DNA of 34,739 nt from an uncultured Mediterraneibacter sp. (GTDB lineage: Bacteria > Bacillota > Clostridia > Lachnospirales > Lachnospiraceae): the NCBI GenBank assembly GCA_944377745.1, contig CALWFV010000040.1, positions 1 to 34,739 of the forward strand, given 5' to 3'. The notes under the pieces are model-generated. The model made no database searches, was not told the DNA's origin, and was given only the letters and a program-made list of their open reading frames with translations. Shown piece after piece: positions 1 through 7,392 of the stretch; within the stretch, counting starts at the first letter, position 1, and each line of letters begins with the position of its first letter. Made by a program: the position numbers and the translations under genes.

Positions 1-104
1 GATAAGAACCTCTTTTCTCATTGTTTTTAGTATATCTTATTAGCCACTTCTGTTACAACTTTATTATAGCACTTCAAGCCTTGTCAACCTGCCGGAGGAT
101 ACAC
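1..104 (-). other. Left-edge region, possible start of a leftward gene outside the window
   Basis: No gene is recognised here. Read on the minus strand it contains TTGACA (82-87) and TATAAT (63-68), but only 13 bases apart, so they do not make a standard promoter together. An AAAGAGG at 9-15 resembles a ribosome binding site and lies 8 bases from the window edge, so a leftward gene could begin just outside. This is inference only. It does not encode the missing 5' part of the aldo/keto reductase found further right. Confidence 0.2.
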
Positions 105-264
105 TGGAGGTGTTCAATAGCCTTAACGGTGGAAGTCGTGTGTTCTGCAAGCTGTTATCAGCTTGCCAGTGAAAGTCTGGTCAAGGTAATCGCCAGTGAG
201 CCTTGTAGCGAGTCTACAGTGCCTTTGGGCGACCAATTGTGCTGAAGCGAGGTATGCCTGTGAA

Positions 265-543
265 AAGGTAAAGAATGCAATCAGAATAATTACTTGCAGA
301 AGATCAGCCTATGAGGGTCTGGAGCAAAAAGCAGAGAAATTAAATCCGCTCATAAGAGGATGGAGAAACTGCTTTCAGCATGGAAACTCAACAAAACGGT
401 TTAAACAGCTTGATGAATACGTGTGGATGAAGCTATGGAGACGGGGATATTACAGGCAAAAACAGAAGAAATACAGAGAGTATGTGCTGTATGGATTTCG
501 AAAGTGGTATGCAACCAGTGGAATGAGTACTTTTATTATCTAA
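265..543 (+). pseudogene. Group II intron maturase, C-terminal fragment
   Basis: About 92 codons remain of a protein normally around 420-600 residues long. The readable part matches the group II intron maturase-specific domain (GIIM/domain X): the phrase LNPLIRGWRNCFQHGN followed by FKQLDEYVWMKLWRR is the family's hallmark. In intact proteins this domain binds the intron RNA and aids splicing. All of the reverse transcriptase fingers and palm, including YADD, are missing, and the frame begins directly in intron-like RNA sequence without a convincing start codon or ribosome site. Whether the fragment is still translated is unknown. No endonuclease domain is present. Confidence 0.8.
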
Positions 544-597
544 ATAAGAAAAGATATATGGCAGTCTTTTGAATGCTGTAGGAAGAAGATTATCGGA

Positions 598-630
598 AAG
601 CCGTGTGAGGGAGAACCTCATGCACGGTTT
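598..630 (+). ncRNA. Group II intron domain V
   Basis: This 33-base hairpin has all the hallmarks of the intron's catalytic core. The lower stem pairs 598-605 with 623-630. A two-base bulge (TG at 621-622) follows, then a five-pair upper stem 606-610/616-620 capped by a GNRA-type GAGA loop. The catalytic triad AGC sits at 599-601. Conservation of every element implies that this part is undamaged even though the intron's protein is mostly gone. Confidence 0.85.
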
Positions 631-681
631 GAGGTGGCAGGCGATGGAAACGGAAACTACCGCGCCATCGCTTGACCCTAC

Positions 682-914
682 CGGCAAGTTATGCCCTTCG
701 GTTTGCGGCCGGATTTGAAGGGATACGCATGGTCCTTTCCGGTATGAGCAGTATGGAACAGATGGAGGATAATCTGAGCTTTATGAAAGACTTCAGGCCT
801 CTCGATCAGCAGGAACCGGATGCAATCGATAGAGTGCGTGATATTTTCAATTTTATCGTAACAGGAATATCCAGAGGGGATCTCAGGAATGGAAATGAGG
901 ATATCATACTTTAA
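682..914 (+). pseudogene. Aldo/keto reductase, C-terminal remnant (3' exon of the intron)
   Basis: Directly after the intron end the frame reads ALRFAAGF, then VLSGMSSMEQMEDN, then a KDFRPL-type phrase. This is the C-terminal part of the clostridial aldo/keto reductases that carry a 4Fe-4S tail; SGMS plus MEQMEDN forms part of their NADPH-binding region. Resemblance fades after VRDIF (about 855) and the cysteine motif of the iron-sulfur tail is absent. The frame ends at a TAA (912-914). The N-terminal 200 or more residues are not in the window. The fragment has no start or ribosome site of its own and runs in the same frame into a GH3 remnant, so it is a non-functional fusion scar. Confidence 0.75.
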
Positions 915-1324
915 AAAGAGGCGGAAGAAGAGATCCGGGGCACAACAGAAGAATATCCTTATGATGGGGCCAGGATTCCCTCTTATTATACGGGAATGGT
1001 CAGCAACATCTCTGAAGAAGAGTTTAAGGCTTTGACAGGGAAATCAATCCCGTACGATGGGTACGGCAATGACCTGACTCTGGATGATACGCCGGCGCAG
1101 ATCTATTATGCAAAAAGTTCTATTGCAAGATTTGTCTGGAAAAGACTCTCAAGGAAAATAAAAAAGAAAGAGGCTTCCGGCAGATGATGGAGGGAATCCT
1201 TCTGATGATAAATGGACATCTGAGCAAAGGACTTGGTCAGACATCAAAGGAATATTTCAAAACCAGGAAACAGAACGGGCTGTACCGGAAGAAGCTGAAA
1301 AACCGAAATAAGAGTGTTAAGTGA
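915..1324 (+). pseudogene. GH3 beta-glucosidase, C-terminal remnant with frameshift
   Basis: The frame up to 1187 contains PSYYTGMVSNISEEEFKALTG, then IPYDGYGNDLTLDDT and YYAKSSIARFVWKRL. This matches the long C-terminal tail found after the fibronectin-like domain in many clostridial family 3 beta-glucosidases. The frame stops at TGA (1185-1187) and homology resumes in another frame at 1181 with QMMEGILLMINGHLSKGLG, ending at 1322-1324. Family members carry about 30 more residues between these two parts, so there is both a deletion and a frameshift. The catalytic domains are absent. Homology may begin slightly upstream (NEDIIL at about 894-911), with the TAA at 912-914 as an in-frame stop. 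The parent enzyme hydrolyses beta-linked glucosides. Confidence 0.75.
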
Positions 1325-1399
1325 AAGAGATGCATTATGGTGTCAGCAGCAAATACAGATAAGGGAAAGTATCAGCAGTTATGTGTTAAAACTGATAAA

Positions 1400-1446
1400 A
1401 GGAGCTGTTGCAAAACAGATGAATAATCTATGGAGCAACGGCTTCT
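1400..1446 (+). repeat. Hairpin repeat element, degenerate copy
   Basis: AGGAGCTGTTGC at the left pairs with GCAACGGCTTCT at the right, with CAGAT/ATCTATG-like inner arms. The same element occurs in better condition at 19923-19972, where it is followed by a T run and reads as a terminator. This copy has lost three bases in the loop, has mismatches, and is followed by CTTATTCTG rather than Ts, so it probably terminates poorly. It lies 76 bases after the GH3 remnant, which fits a former terminator of that gene. Confidence 0.6.
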
Positions 1447-1527
1447 CTTATTCTGTCAGGAAGTAATGGCACTTCTCTTCCTTTTATGTTAAAATGATGT
1501 TCAGGACATTTACGGAGGAAGAAAGAC

Positions 1528-1908
1528 ATGAATAACAAAAGCGGACATGTGATCAGGATCATACTTGGAGCATATCTCGCCTATCTCGGCGTGCGGATCC
1601 TGATACAGGTGATAAAGACGGAACCGAGCAACAGCGAGATCATGGGAGTGCTTTCGGTTCTCTTCATCATTATCGGAGCAGGATACGCAATTTTTTCGAT
1701 CAGGAATTTTATAAAAGCGTACAAAAGTGAGAATGCTAAGAACTCCGGTATTGATGAGACACAGGAGTTAAATATCCCTGAGAATATGGGAAATATCAGG
1801 AAAGCGGATCCGGAGCAGACAGCAGACAAGAATGAGAAGAGACCAGTTGCTATGCAGCAGGTAGGACCGGCTGAAAACATATCTGCGGCGGATACAGGGA
1901 AAGAATAG
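1528..1908 (+). CDS. Small two-helix membrane protein, unknown function
   Basis: A 126-residue protein that I do not recognise. Two hydrophobic stretches (about residues 9-27 and 38-58) predict two membrane helices with a short loop between. A hydrophilic tail of about 65 residues, rich in Glu, Lys and Asn, would extend from the second helix. The ATG is preceded by GGAGGAAGAAAGAC, a good ribosome site. It ends 15 bases before ispF starts, so the two are probably cotranscribed. Its place at the head of the ispF cluster does not reveal a job. It starts just after the pseudogene zone. Confidence 0.75.
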   Translation: MNNKSGHVIRIILGAYLAYLGVRILIQVIKTEPSNSEIMGVLSVLFIIIGAGYAIFSIRNFIKAYKSENAKNSGIDETQELNIPENMGNIRKADPEQTADKNEKRPVAMQQVGPAENISAADTGKE

Positions 1909-1923
1909 TGAGGTGATGTGGTG

Positions 1924-2481
1924 ATGCGAGTTGGTATGGGATATGATGTTCACAGGCTGACAGTGGGGAGAAAACTGATCATGGGAGGCGTTGAGATCCC
2001 TTTTGAAAAAGGGCTTCTGGGACATTCGGATGCGGATGTGCTCGTTCATGCGGTGATGGACGCTCTCCTTGGAGCGGCAGCGATGGGTGACATCGGAAAA
2101 CATTTTCCGGATACGGATCCGGAGTATGAAGGCGTTTCCAGTATACAGCTTCTGGAGCATGTGGGCAGGCTCCTGGAGGAAAACGGATATATGATCGAGA
2201 ACATTGACGCCACGATCATAGCGCAGCGCCCGAAAATGAGACCTTATATCGATCAGATGAGAGAAAATATGGCGAAGGCACTGGGGATCGAGACGGATCA
2301 GGTCAGCGTGAAGGCGACGACAGAAGAGGGGCTGGGCTTTACAGGAACCGGCGAAGGGATTTCATCCCATGCCATCTGTGCGATCGAGAAGTTTACGAAT
2401 TTCAGCAGCGTCGATGTCTCGGCAGAAGGTCCGGCGTGCGGCGGATGCTGCGGACAGATGCGCGGAGAGGAGACGGAATGA
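1924..2481 (+). CDS. ispF: 2-C-methyl-D-erythritol 2,4-cyclodiphosphate synthase
   Basis: Catalyses the fifth step of the MEP isoprenoid pathway, closing 4-diphosphocytidyl-methylerythritol 2-phosphate to the cyclic diphosphate with release of CMP. Metal ligands Asp8 and His10 (GYDVHRL) and His42 are visible, as are the [13 protein letters not shown] and [20 protein letters not shown] signatures. I chose ATG at 1924 over the upstream GTGs at 1918 and 1921 because it gives the family's usual [10 protein letters not shown] start and lies 8 bases after AGGTG. The protein has 185 residues, about 25 more than usual. The extra tail after IEKF contains ACGGCCGQ with three cysteines. The stop overlaps the next start (ATGA). 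No ispD is adjacent. Confidence 0.97.
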   Translation: MRVGMGYDVHRLTVGRKLIMGGVEIPFEKGLLGHSDADVLVHAVMDALLGAAAMGDIGKHFPDTDPEYEGVSSIQLLEHVGRLLEENGYMIENIDATIIAQRPKMRPYIDQMRENMAKALGIETDQVSVKATTEEGLGFTGTGEGISSHAICAIEKFTNFSSVDVSAEGPACGGCCGQMRGEETE

Positions 2482-3641
2482 TCCTCAGAAGACTCAAGCA
2501 GGAAGAACATAGCCTGACGAGAAAACTGTGGGAAGAAGTTTTCCCGGAAGATACAAAAGCGTTTCTGGATTACTATTATTTTATCAAGACGAAGGAGAAC
2601 CGGATCTATGTGATCGAGGAGGACGGCGGGATCCGGTCCATGCTTCAGCTCAATCCCTACAGGATCCGGATCGAAGCGGAGGAGTTCCCTTCAGAGTATA
2701 TCATTGCGGTTTCCACTCAGAAGGAATACCGGAGCCGGGGATATATGGGAAAACTTCTGAGGACGTCCCTTGAGGAGATGTATAACGATAAGATTCCCTT
2801 TACATTTCTGATGCCGGCGGCAGCGGAAATCTACACTCCTTATGATTTCCGGTATATCTACAGCCAGAGAAGCGGTGTGATCGATCTGACCGGGAAGAAT
2901 GGAGACGATAGCGATACGGCGTCTGGCGCGGCGGATAGTCCAGAAGTGTCGGAAAGGGATGCCGCGATCTTTGACGCGGAGGAGATGGCTCAGTTCTTTA
3001 ACCGGGATTTCGCAGACAGATGGCAGGTCGCGGCAGTGAGAGACGAAGCATATTACCGGACGATGATCCTGGAGCAGCAGAGCGAACACGGAGGGGTGAG
3101 ACTGCTGTTCAGCGGGGATAATCTGATCGGCATGTTTGCCTATGCGGCGGAGGACGGTATGGAGATCCGCGAGCCTCTGATCCTTCCGGGCTGGGAGAAG
3201 TGCTTTGAACAGTCTGCCGCAGGACTTGCCGGGGACAGATATGAGAAAATAAAGGTGTATGGATATCCGGATGCCGGAAAAGGGGCGGAGAAACCGCTGA
3301 TCATGGCAAGGATCGTCCATCTTCCTGCACTTCTTTCAGCACTTTCTGTTCCGTCAGAGGAAAGCCTGGACTGCTCCTTTGCTGTGCTCGATCCGATCCT
3401 GCATCAGAACAGCAGGATTTGGAGACTGAGGAGCCTGCCCGGAGAAGAAACGGTTTCAGTGAGTGAGACAGAGGACTCCGAAGGAGTGATCCCTGTGGCC
3501 GAACTCGTGGAGTTCCTTTTCGGGAGGCGAACGGCAGATGAGATCCGGGAAAATGAAGATGTGATCATTACGGACCGGTTGAAAGGAGAGCTGGGGAAGA
3601 TCAGGAAACTGGACAGAGTGTTCCTGAATGAAGTGGTGTGA
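2478..3641 (+). CDS. GNAT family N-acetyltransferase
   Basis: A 387-residue protein whose N-terminal part carries the GNAT acetyl-CoA binding signature: the strand [20 protein letters not shown] (residues 75-94) with the YRSRGYMG loop. The length and the long C-terminal half resemble two-domain GNAT proteins of the Eis type, but I cannot name a substrate. The start is the ATG overlapping the ispF stop, 9 bases after GGAGAGGAG, which implies translational coupling. In Bacillus this position between ispF and cysE is held by gltX. A sterol-carrier-like C-terminal domain is possible but not proven. Confidence 0.85.
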   Translation: MILRRLKQEEHSLTRKLWEEVFPEDTKAFLDYYYFIKTKENRIYVIEEDGGIRSMLQLNPYRIRIEAEEFPSEYIIAVSTQKEYRSRGYMGKLLRTSLEEMYNDKIPFTFLMPAAAEIYTPYDFRYIYSQRSGVIDLTGKNGDDSDTASGAADSPEVSERDAAIFDAEEMAQFFNRDFADRWQVAAVRDEAYYRTMILEQQSEHGGVRLLFSGDNLIGMFAYAAEDGMEIREPLILPGWEKCFEQSAAGLAGDRYEKIKVYGYPDAGKGAEKPLIMARIVHLPALLSALSVPSEESLDCSFAVLDPILHQNSRIWRLRSLPGEETVSVSETEDSEGVIPVAELVEFLFGRRTADEIRENEDVIITDRLKGELGKIRKLDRVFLNEVV

Positions 3642-3669
3642 CATTTCTACTTATGAGGAGGGTAAGCAG

Positions 3670-4314
3670 ATGAGAACGATGAAAAGCAATTTGAAAAAGG
3701 CAAAAAGAAGAGCGGGAGCGGCGGCTTTGATCTGTGTCCTGGCAGCGTACCTGCTGACAGGCTGTATCCAGAGTTTTGATGCAGAGGCATATGTAAAGGC
3801 CTGCCTCGATGCACTCTATATGGGCGACTACGAAGAGTATGCCGATCAGATAGGAGTCAGTGTGGAAGAGGCGCGCAGCGATATAGAAGGGCAGCTCGAT
3901 GATTCTCTGGAATCAGCATTTGTGGGAGATACAGTGACTTCAGAAGAAGATAAGCAGGCATATAAAGATATTGTGGTCGAAATCTATAAGCTGGCGAAAT
4001 ATGAAGTGGTCGGCAGTGAGGAGAAAGACGGAGATTATGTTGTTACAATTTCTGTTCAGCCGTGTAATGTCTTTGAGGATCTGGATGAGGGATTCACTGC
4101 CATGATCACGGAGGCCGTAAATGACGGGGGCTTTGATGAGAGCCAGACGATCGCCTATCTGAACCAGTATCTGGAGCAGAAAATGAATGAGAATGAATAC
4201 GGAGAACCCACGGAGATCCAGGTCAATGTGACCGGGGATGAGAACAATGTGTATACGATTCCAGAAGAGGATCTCACGAATATCGAAGGGACTCTGTTCC
4301 CGGGAGCCGTATAA
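3670..4314 (+). CDS. Putative lipoprotein, unknown function
   Basis: A 214-residue secreted protein. The N-terminus has several Lys/Arg residues, a hydrophobic stretch (AAALICVLAAYLLTGC) and a lipobox LLTGC, so it is predicted to be cleaved before the cysteine and anchored by lipid on the outer face of the membrane. The rest is acidic and helical (many Glu and Asp) with no motif I recognise; it resembles the DUF5105-like small lipoproteins of Clostridia in style only. Start 3670 lies after GAGGAGGGTAAGCAG; the in-frame ATG at 3628 overlaps the preceding gene and lacks a ribosome site. The gene begins 28 bases after the GNAT gene and precedes the cysE T-box promoter. Confidence 0.75.
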   Translation: MRTMKSNLKKAKRRAGAAALICVLAAYLLTGCIQSFDAEAYVKACLDALYMGDYEEYADQIGVSVEEARSDIEGQLDDSLESAFVGDTVTSEEDKQAYKDIVVEIYKLAKYEVVGSEEKDGDYVVTISVQPCNVFEDLDEGFTAMITEAVNDGGFDESQTIAYLNQYLEQKMNENEYGEPTEIQVNVTGDENNVYTIPEEDLTNIEGTLFPGAV

Positions 4315-4380
4315 ATGAAATGCTGAGCCGTGAAAGGGGATGGAAAGCAGTCCAGAACGAGATTCCGGGACCGGAAACGG

Positions 4381-4409
4381 TTGACAAACCGGGAAAAGTT
4401 TCATAATAT
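4381..4409 (+). promoter_or_regulatory. Sigma-A type promoter of the cysE operon
   Basis: TTGACA at 4381-4386 and TAATAT at 4404-4409 are separated by 17 bases, an almost perfect vegetative promoter. Transcription would begin near 4416 and run into the Cys T-box leader. Confidence 0.8.
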
Positions 4410-4429
4410 ATGGTATATATTTGAAAAGA

Positions 4430-4660
4430 AAAAGGCACAGAACGGAAGAGTAGCTGATCTGAAACTCACAGAGAGGGAATGCCACCGGCTGAAAGCATTC
4501 CTGTGCAGAGGATCTGTGAAGTGCATCCGGGAGCCGATCCTGTGAAAAGAGTAGCAGGGTACGTCTGGCATACGTTACATGCATTGAGTGAAAGAAGAGA
4601 TTCTTTTATTAGAGTGGAACCGCGGAAAACTTCGTCTCTAAACCAGAGGCGGAGTTTTTT
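4430..4660 (+). promoter_or_regulatory. T-box leader, cysteine specific, with terminator
   Basis: The conserved T-box sequence is AGAGTGGAACCGCGG (4611-4625); its GGAACC region pairs with the uncharged acceptor end of the tRNA. Stem I begins around CACAGAGAGGGAATGCC (4467-4483), with GCTGAAAGC-type apical pieces. The likely specifier codon is TGC at 4522-4524, in GAAGTGCATCC, followed by A as usual; TGC reads cysteine. The terminator hairpin is ACTTCGTCTCT/AGAGGCGGAGT with a run of six Ts ending at 4660. Uncharged tRNA-Cys should stabilise the antiterminator and turn on cysE and cysS. The specifier assignment comes from the loop sequence and from the downstream genes. Confidence 0.9.
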
Positions 4661-4790
4661 GTGCGATAAGCCCGGAGGGCGGCCGCATGAATGGGCAAGC
4701 TTGCTTGCTCATCCATGCGGACATCCGCTTAGCGCGGACCGAAGCGGAGCGGAGACCAGCGAACAGCAATGCCGTGAGCTGGCGATATGA
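4661..4790 (+). repeat. Structured intergenic element between T-box terminator and cysE
   Basis: About 130 bases packed with inverted repeats. A 38-base near-perfect palindrome at 4683-4720 pairs CCGCATG with CATGCGG and GGGCAAGC with GCTTGCTC. CCGCTT...AAGCGG and CCAGC...GCTGG stems follow. The opening GTGCGATAAGC and the closing CCGTGAGCTG recur in the same order after the Trp T-box terminator at 33006-33071. It does not code. It may be a member of a dispersed palindromic repeat family; that is inference from two partly similar copies. Confidence 0.6.
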
Positions 4791-4809
4791 TTTGTAAGGA
4801 GAGACAGTG

Positions 4810-5541
4810 ATGGGTATTATATCTTACATCAGAGAAGAAATCCAGGTGATCCGGGAGAGGGATCCCGCGATCAAGTCCAATCTGGAAGTGTTTCTCTACC
4901 CCAGTTTTAAAGTGATCCTGAGATACAGGCTGGCTCATAAGCTGTATCTGAAAAAGCACTATTTTCTAGCCAGATGGATCTCCCAGAGGGCGGCGAGGAA
5001 GACCGGGATCGAAATTCATCCCGGAGCGACCATCGGGAGAGGTCTTTTCATCGACCATGGGAGCGGGGTGATCATCGGTGAGACTACGGTCATTGGAGAC
5101 AACGTGACACTGTATCAGGGGGTTACCCTGGGAGGAACGGGGAAAGAAAAAGGGAAGCGGCATCCTACGCTGAAGGATAACGTTATGGTCAGCGCAGGAG
5201 CAAAAATCCTTGGCTCCTTTACCATTGGTGAAAACTCTAAGATCGGAGCAGGGTCCGTTGTGCTGGAAGAGGTACCGCCGAACTGTACCGTGGTGGGAGT
5301 ACCGGGCAGGATCGTCAGGATGGGGAGCAGAAAAGTGCCGAGAACAGACATGGATCAGGTTCATCTTCCGGATCCGGTACTCAATGACATACGGAATCTG
5401 CAGGAAGAGAATCAGAGGCTTCACAACGAGCTGAAGCACATGATAAAATATATGAAATGCTTCGAGAAAGAAGGCTATGAATGTCCGGGTGCAGAAGAAG
5501 GCGCCGGGAAAGCAGAAGAATCAGGAGGAGAACAGCGATGA
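4810..5541 (+). CDS. cysE: Serine O-acetyltransferase
   Basis: Transfers acetyl from acetyl-CoA to L-serine, giving O-acetylserine, the precursor for cysteine. The short form of the family: a helical N-terminal part (residues 1-60), then the left-handed beta-helix of hexapeptide repeats ([20 protein letters not shown]) with the catalytic Asp-His pair at residues 82-83, the [18 protein letters not shown] loop, and VVGVPGRIV closing the fold near residue 170. An unusual 70-residue tail follows, predicted coiled coil then Glu/Lys-rich. ATG 4810 lies 8 bases after AAGGAG. The stop overlaps the cysS start. Expression is controlled by the Cys T-box upstream. Confidence 0.96.
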   Translation: MGIISYIREEIQVIRERDPAIKSNLEVFLYPSFKVILRYRLAHKLYLKKHYFLARWISQRAARKTGIEIHPGATIGRGLFIDHGSGVIIGETTVIGDNVTLYQGVTLGGTGKEKGKRHPTLKDNVMVSAGAKILGSFTIGENSKIGAGSVVLEEVPPNCTVVGVPGRIVRMGSRKVPRTDMDQVHLPDPVLNDIRNLQEENQRLHNELKHMIKYMKCFEKEGYECPGAEEGAGKAEESGGEQR

Positions 5542-6944
5542 AGATCTACAATACAATGTCAAAGAGCAAGGAAGATTTTATCCCTCTGGAGGAGGGAAAG
5601 GTAAAGATGTATGTCTGCGGACCGACCGTGTACAATTACATCCATATCGGGAACGCAAGGCCGATGATCGTATTTGATACGGTCAGGAGATATTTTGAAT
5701 ACAAGGGCTACGATGTAAATTTTGTCTCCAACTTTACCGATGTGGATGACAAGATCATCAAGAAGGCAAATGAAGAGGGCGTTACGGCGGACGAGATCTC
5801 AAAGAGATATATCGCCGAGTGCAAAAAAGACATGGAGGGAATGAACATCGAACCCGCCACGAAGAACCCCCTTGCCACAGAGGAAATCGGCGGTATGATC
5901 GACATGATCAGCACCCTGATCGAAAAGGGATATGCCTATGAGAAAAACGGCACCGTCTATTACAGGACAAGAAAGTTTGCAGATTACGGGAAACTTTCCC
6001 ACAAAAATCTGGACGATCTTCAGTCCGGGGGAAGAGCGCTTCTCGTGACCGGTGAGGATGAGAAAGAGGATCCGCTGGACTTCGTTCTCTGGAAGCCGAA
6101 AAAGGAGGGAGAGCCGGCATGGCAGTCCCCGTGGGGAGAAGGACGTCCGGGGTGGCATATCGAGTGCTCGGAGATGTCTAAGAAATATCTCGGCGAGCAG
6201 ATCGATATCCATGCGGGCGGCGAGGACCTGATCTTCCCGCATCATGAGAATGAGATTGCGCAGAGTGAGGCGGCAAACGGAAAACCGTTCGCAAAGTACT
6301 GGATGCACAACGGATTTCTGAATATTGACAACAGAAAGATGTCGAAGTCTCTCGGAAATTTCTTCACCGTTCGTGAGATCAGTGAGAAATACGATCTTCA
6401 GGTACTCCGTTTCTTTATGCTCAGCGCTCATTACAGGAGCCCGCTGAACTTCAGCGCGGAGCTGATGGAGGCGGCAGGGAACGGTCTTGACAGGATCGTG
6501 ACTGCTGCGGGCAACCTGAAGTTCCTTATGGAAAATGCAGGTGCGGAGAAGATGACAGAGGCGGAAGAAGAACTTTTCGCTCAGACCGACCGGTTCAAAG
6601 AGAATTTTGAAAAGGCAATGGACGATGACTTTAACACAGCCGACGCCATTGCAGCCATTTTTGATTTTGTGAAATTTATCAATACCAACACGGACGGAAA
6701 CAGTTCAAAGGAATATCTCGAAAAGCTCCATGACCGGCTTGTCACGCTTGCGGATGTCCTGGGGATCATCGTGGACCGGGAAGAAGAGATGCTGGATGAG
6801 GAGATCGAAGCTCTGATCGAGGAACGTCAGGCTGCGAGAAAGAATCGTGATTTCGCAAGAGCGGATCAGATCAGAGCGGATCTCCTTGCGAAGGGGATCG
6901 TCCTTGAAGACACAAGAGAAGGTGTAAAATGGAGAAGAGCATAG
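5538..6944 (+). CDS. cysS: Cysteinyl-tRNA synthetase
   Basis: Class I synthetase that charges tRNA-Cys. The protein has 468 residues, the usual length. Visible are the first zinc ligand in YVCGPTVYN (Cys27), the HIGH-type motif HIGN (residues 36-39), the second zinc cysteine in HIECSEMS, the [10 protein letters not shown] helix and the KMSKS loop at 267-271. I chose ATG 5538 because it overlaps the cysE stop, follows AGGAGGAG, and gives the family's [14 protein letters not shown] start. Sharing a T-box with cysE means that both cysteine synthesis and charging respond to uncharged tRNA-Cys. It overlaps mrnC by 16 bases. Confidence 0.98.
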   Translation: MKIYNTMSKSKEDFIPLEEGKVKMYVCGPTVYNYIHIGNARPMIVFDTVRRYFEYKGYDVNFVSNFTDVDDKIIKKANEEGVTADEISKRYIAECKKDMEGMNIEPATKNPLATEEIGGMIDMISTLIEKGYAYEKNGTVYYRTRKFADYGKLSHKNLDDLQSGGRALLVTGEDEKEDPLDFVLWKPKKEGEPAWQSPWGEGRPGWHIECSEMSKKYLGEQIDIHAGGEDLIFPHHENEIAQSEAANGKPFAKYWMHNGFLNIDNRKMSKSLGNFFTVREISEKYDLQVLRFFMLSAHYRSPLNFSAELMEAAGNGLDRIVTAAGNLKFLMENAGAEKMTEAEEELFAQTDRFKENFEKAMDDDFNTADAIAAIFDFVKFINTNTDGNSSKEYLEKLHDRLVTLADVLGIIVDREEEMLDEEIEALIEERQAARKNRDFARADQIRADLLAKGIVLEDTREGVKWRRA

Positions 6945-7387
6945 AATACGGATTCGAACATTATATACAGCTCATTCCTGGGGTGGAGGAGATCAGCGCG
7001 AAGGACTGTTCTCCTCTGGTCCTTGCCTATATCGGGGACTGCGTGTTCGACTTGATCATAAAGACCATGGTAGTGGGACAGGGAAACAGACCGGTCCATA
7101 AACTCCATGAGGAGACGAGCAGATATGTACAGGCATCGGCGCAGTCATTTATGATGCGCTCCATGCAGGAGCATCTGACTCCGGAGGAACATGGGGTATA
7201 TCGGAGAGGGAGGAATTCCCGGTCCGTAACACCGGCAAAGAATCAGTCGATCACGGATTACCGGAGAGCGACAGGCTTTGAGGCTCTGGTCGGTTATCTC
7301 TATCTGAACCACGAATATGAGCGGCTTACAGAACTGGTGACGATCGGGCTGAAAAGCATGGATGAGGGAACGGAGCAGAAGGAGTAA
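6929..7387 (+). CDS. mrnC: Mini-ribonuclease III
   Basis: A 152-residue dimeric endonuclease that in Bacillus trims the ends of 23S rRNA precursors. It has only the RNase III catalytic fold, with no double-stranded RNA binding domain. The signature [14 protein letters not shown] carries the catalytic Asp (about residue 37), and the second acidic cluster is in [15 protein letters not shown]. The phrase [11 protein letters not shown] and YVQASAQ are typical of the family. The start lies inside the end of cysS, so translation is coupled. The order cysS-mrnC-rlmB is the conserved firmicute arrangement. Confidence 0.95.
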   Translation: MEKSIEYGFEHYIQLIPGVEEISAKDCSPLVLAYIGDCVFDLIIKTMVVGQGNRPVHKLHEETSRYVQASAQSFMMRSMQEHLTPEEHGVYRRGRNSRSVTPAKNQSITDYRRATGFEALVGYLYLNHEYERLTELVTIGLKSMDEGTEQKE

Positions 7388-7392
7388 GGAAA

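Larger units (their letters stand above)
105..681 (+). mobile_element. Group II intron remnant with internal deletion
   Basis: A deletion derivative of a bacterial group II intron. The 3' half is clear: the C-terminal domain of an intron maturase (265-543), then a canonical domain V (598-630), then a domain VI-like stem (ggcgatgg at about 640 pairing with ccatcgc at about 664), with the intron probably ending at the AC near 681. The 5' part (about 105-260) resembles domain I in its GTGAAAGTC-type phrases, but I could not fold it with confidence. The reverse transcriptase domain with its YADD active site is absent, so the element cannot mobilise itself. The 3' flank is an aldo/keto reductase coding sequence; the matching 5' exon is not in the window, so the left side was rearranged. 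The 5' boundary is approximate. Confidence 0.75.

Noticed and set aside
4479-4790. 103-codon plus-strand frame inside the Cys T-box and repeat region
   Set aside because: It crosses the T-box, its terminator and the palindromes; it has no ribosome site and is explained by the RNA elements.
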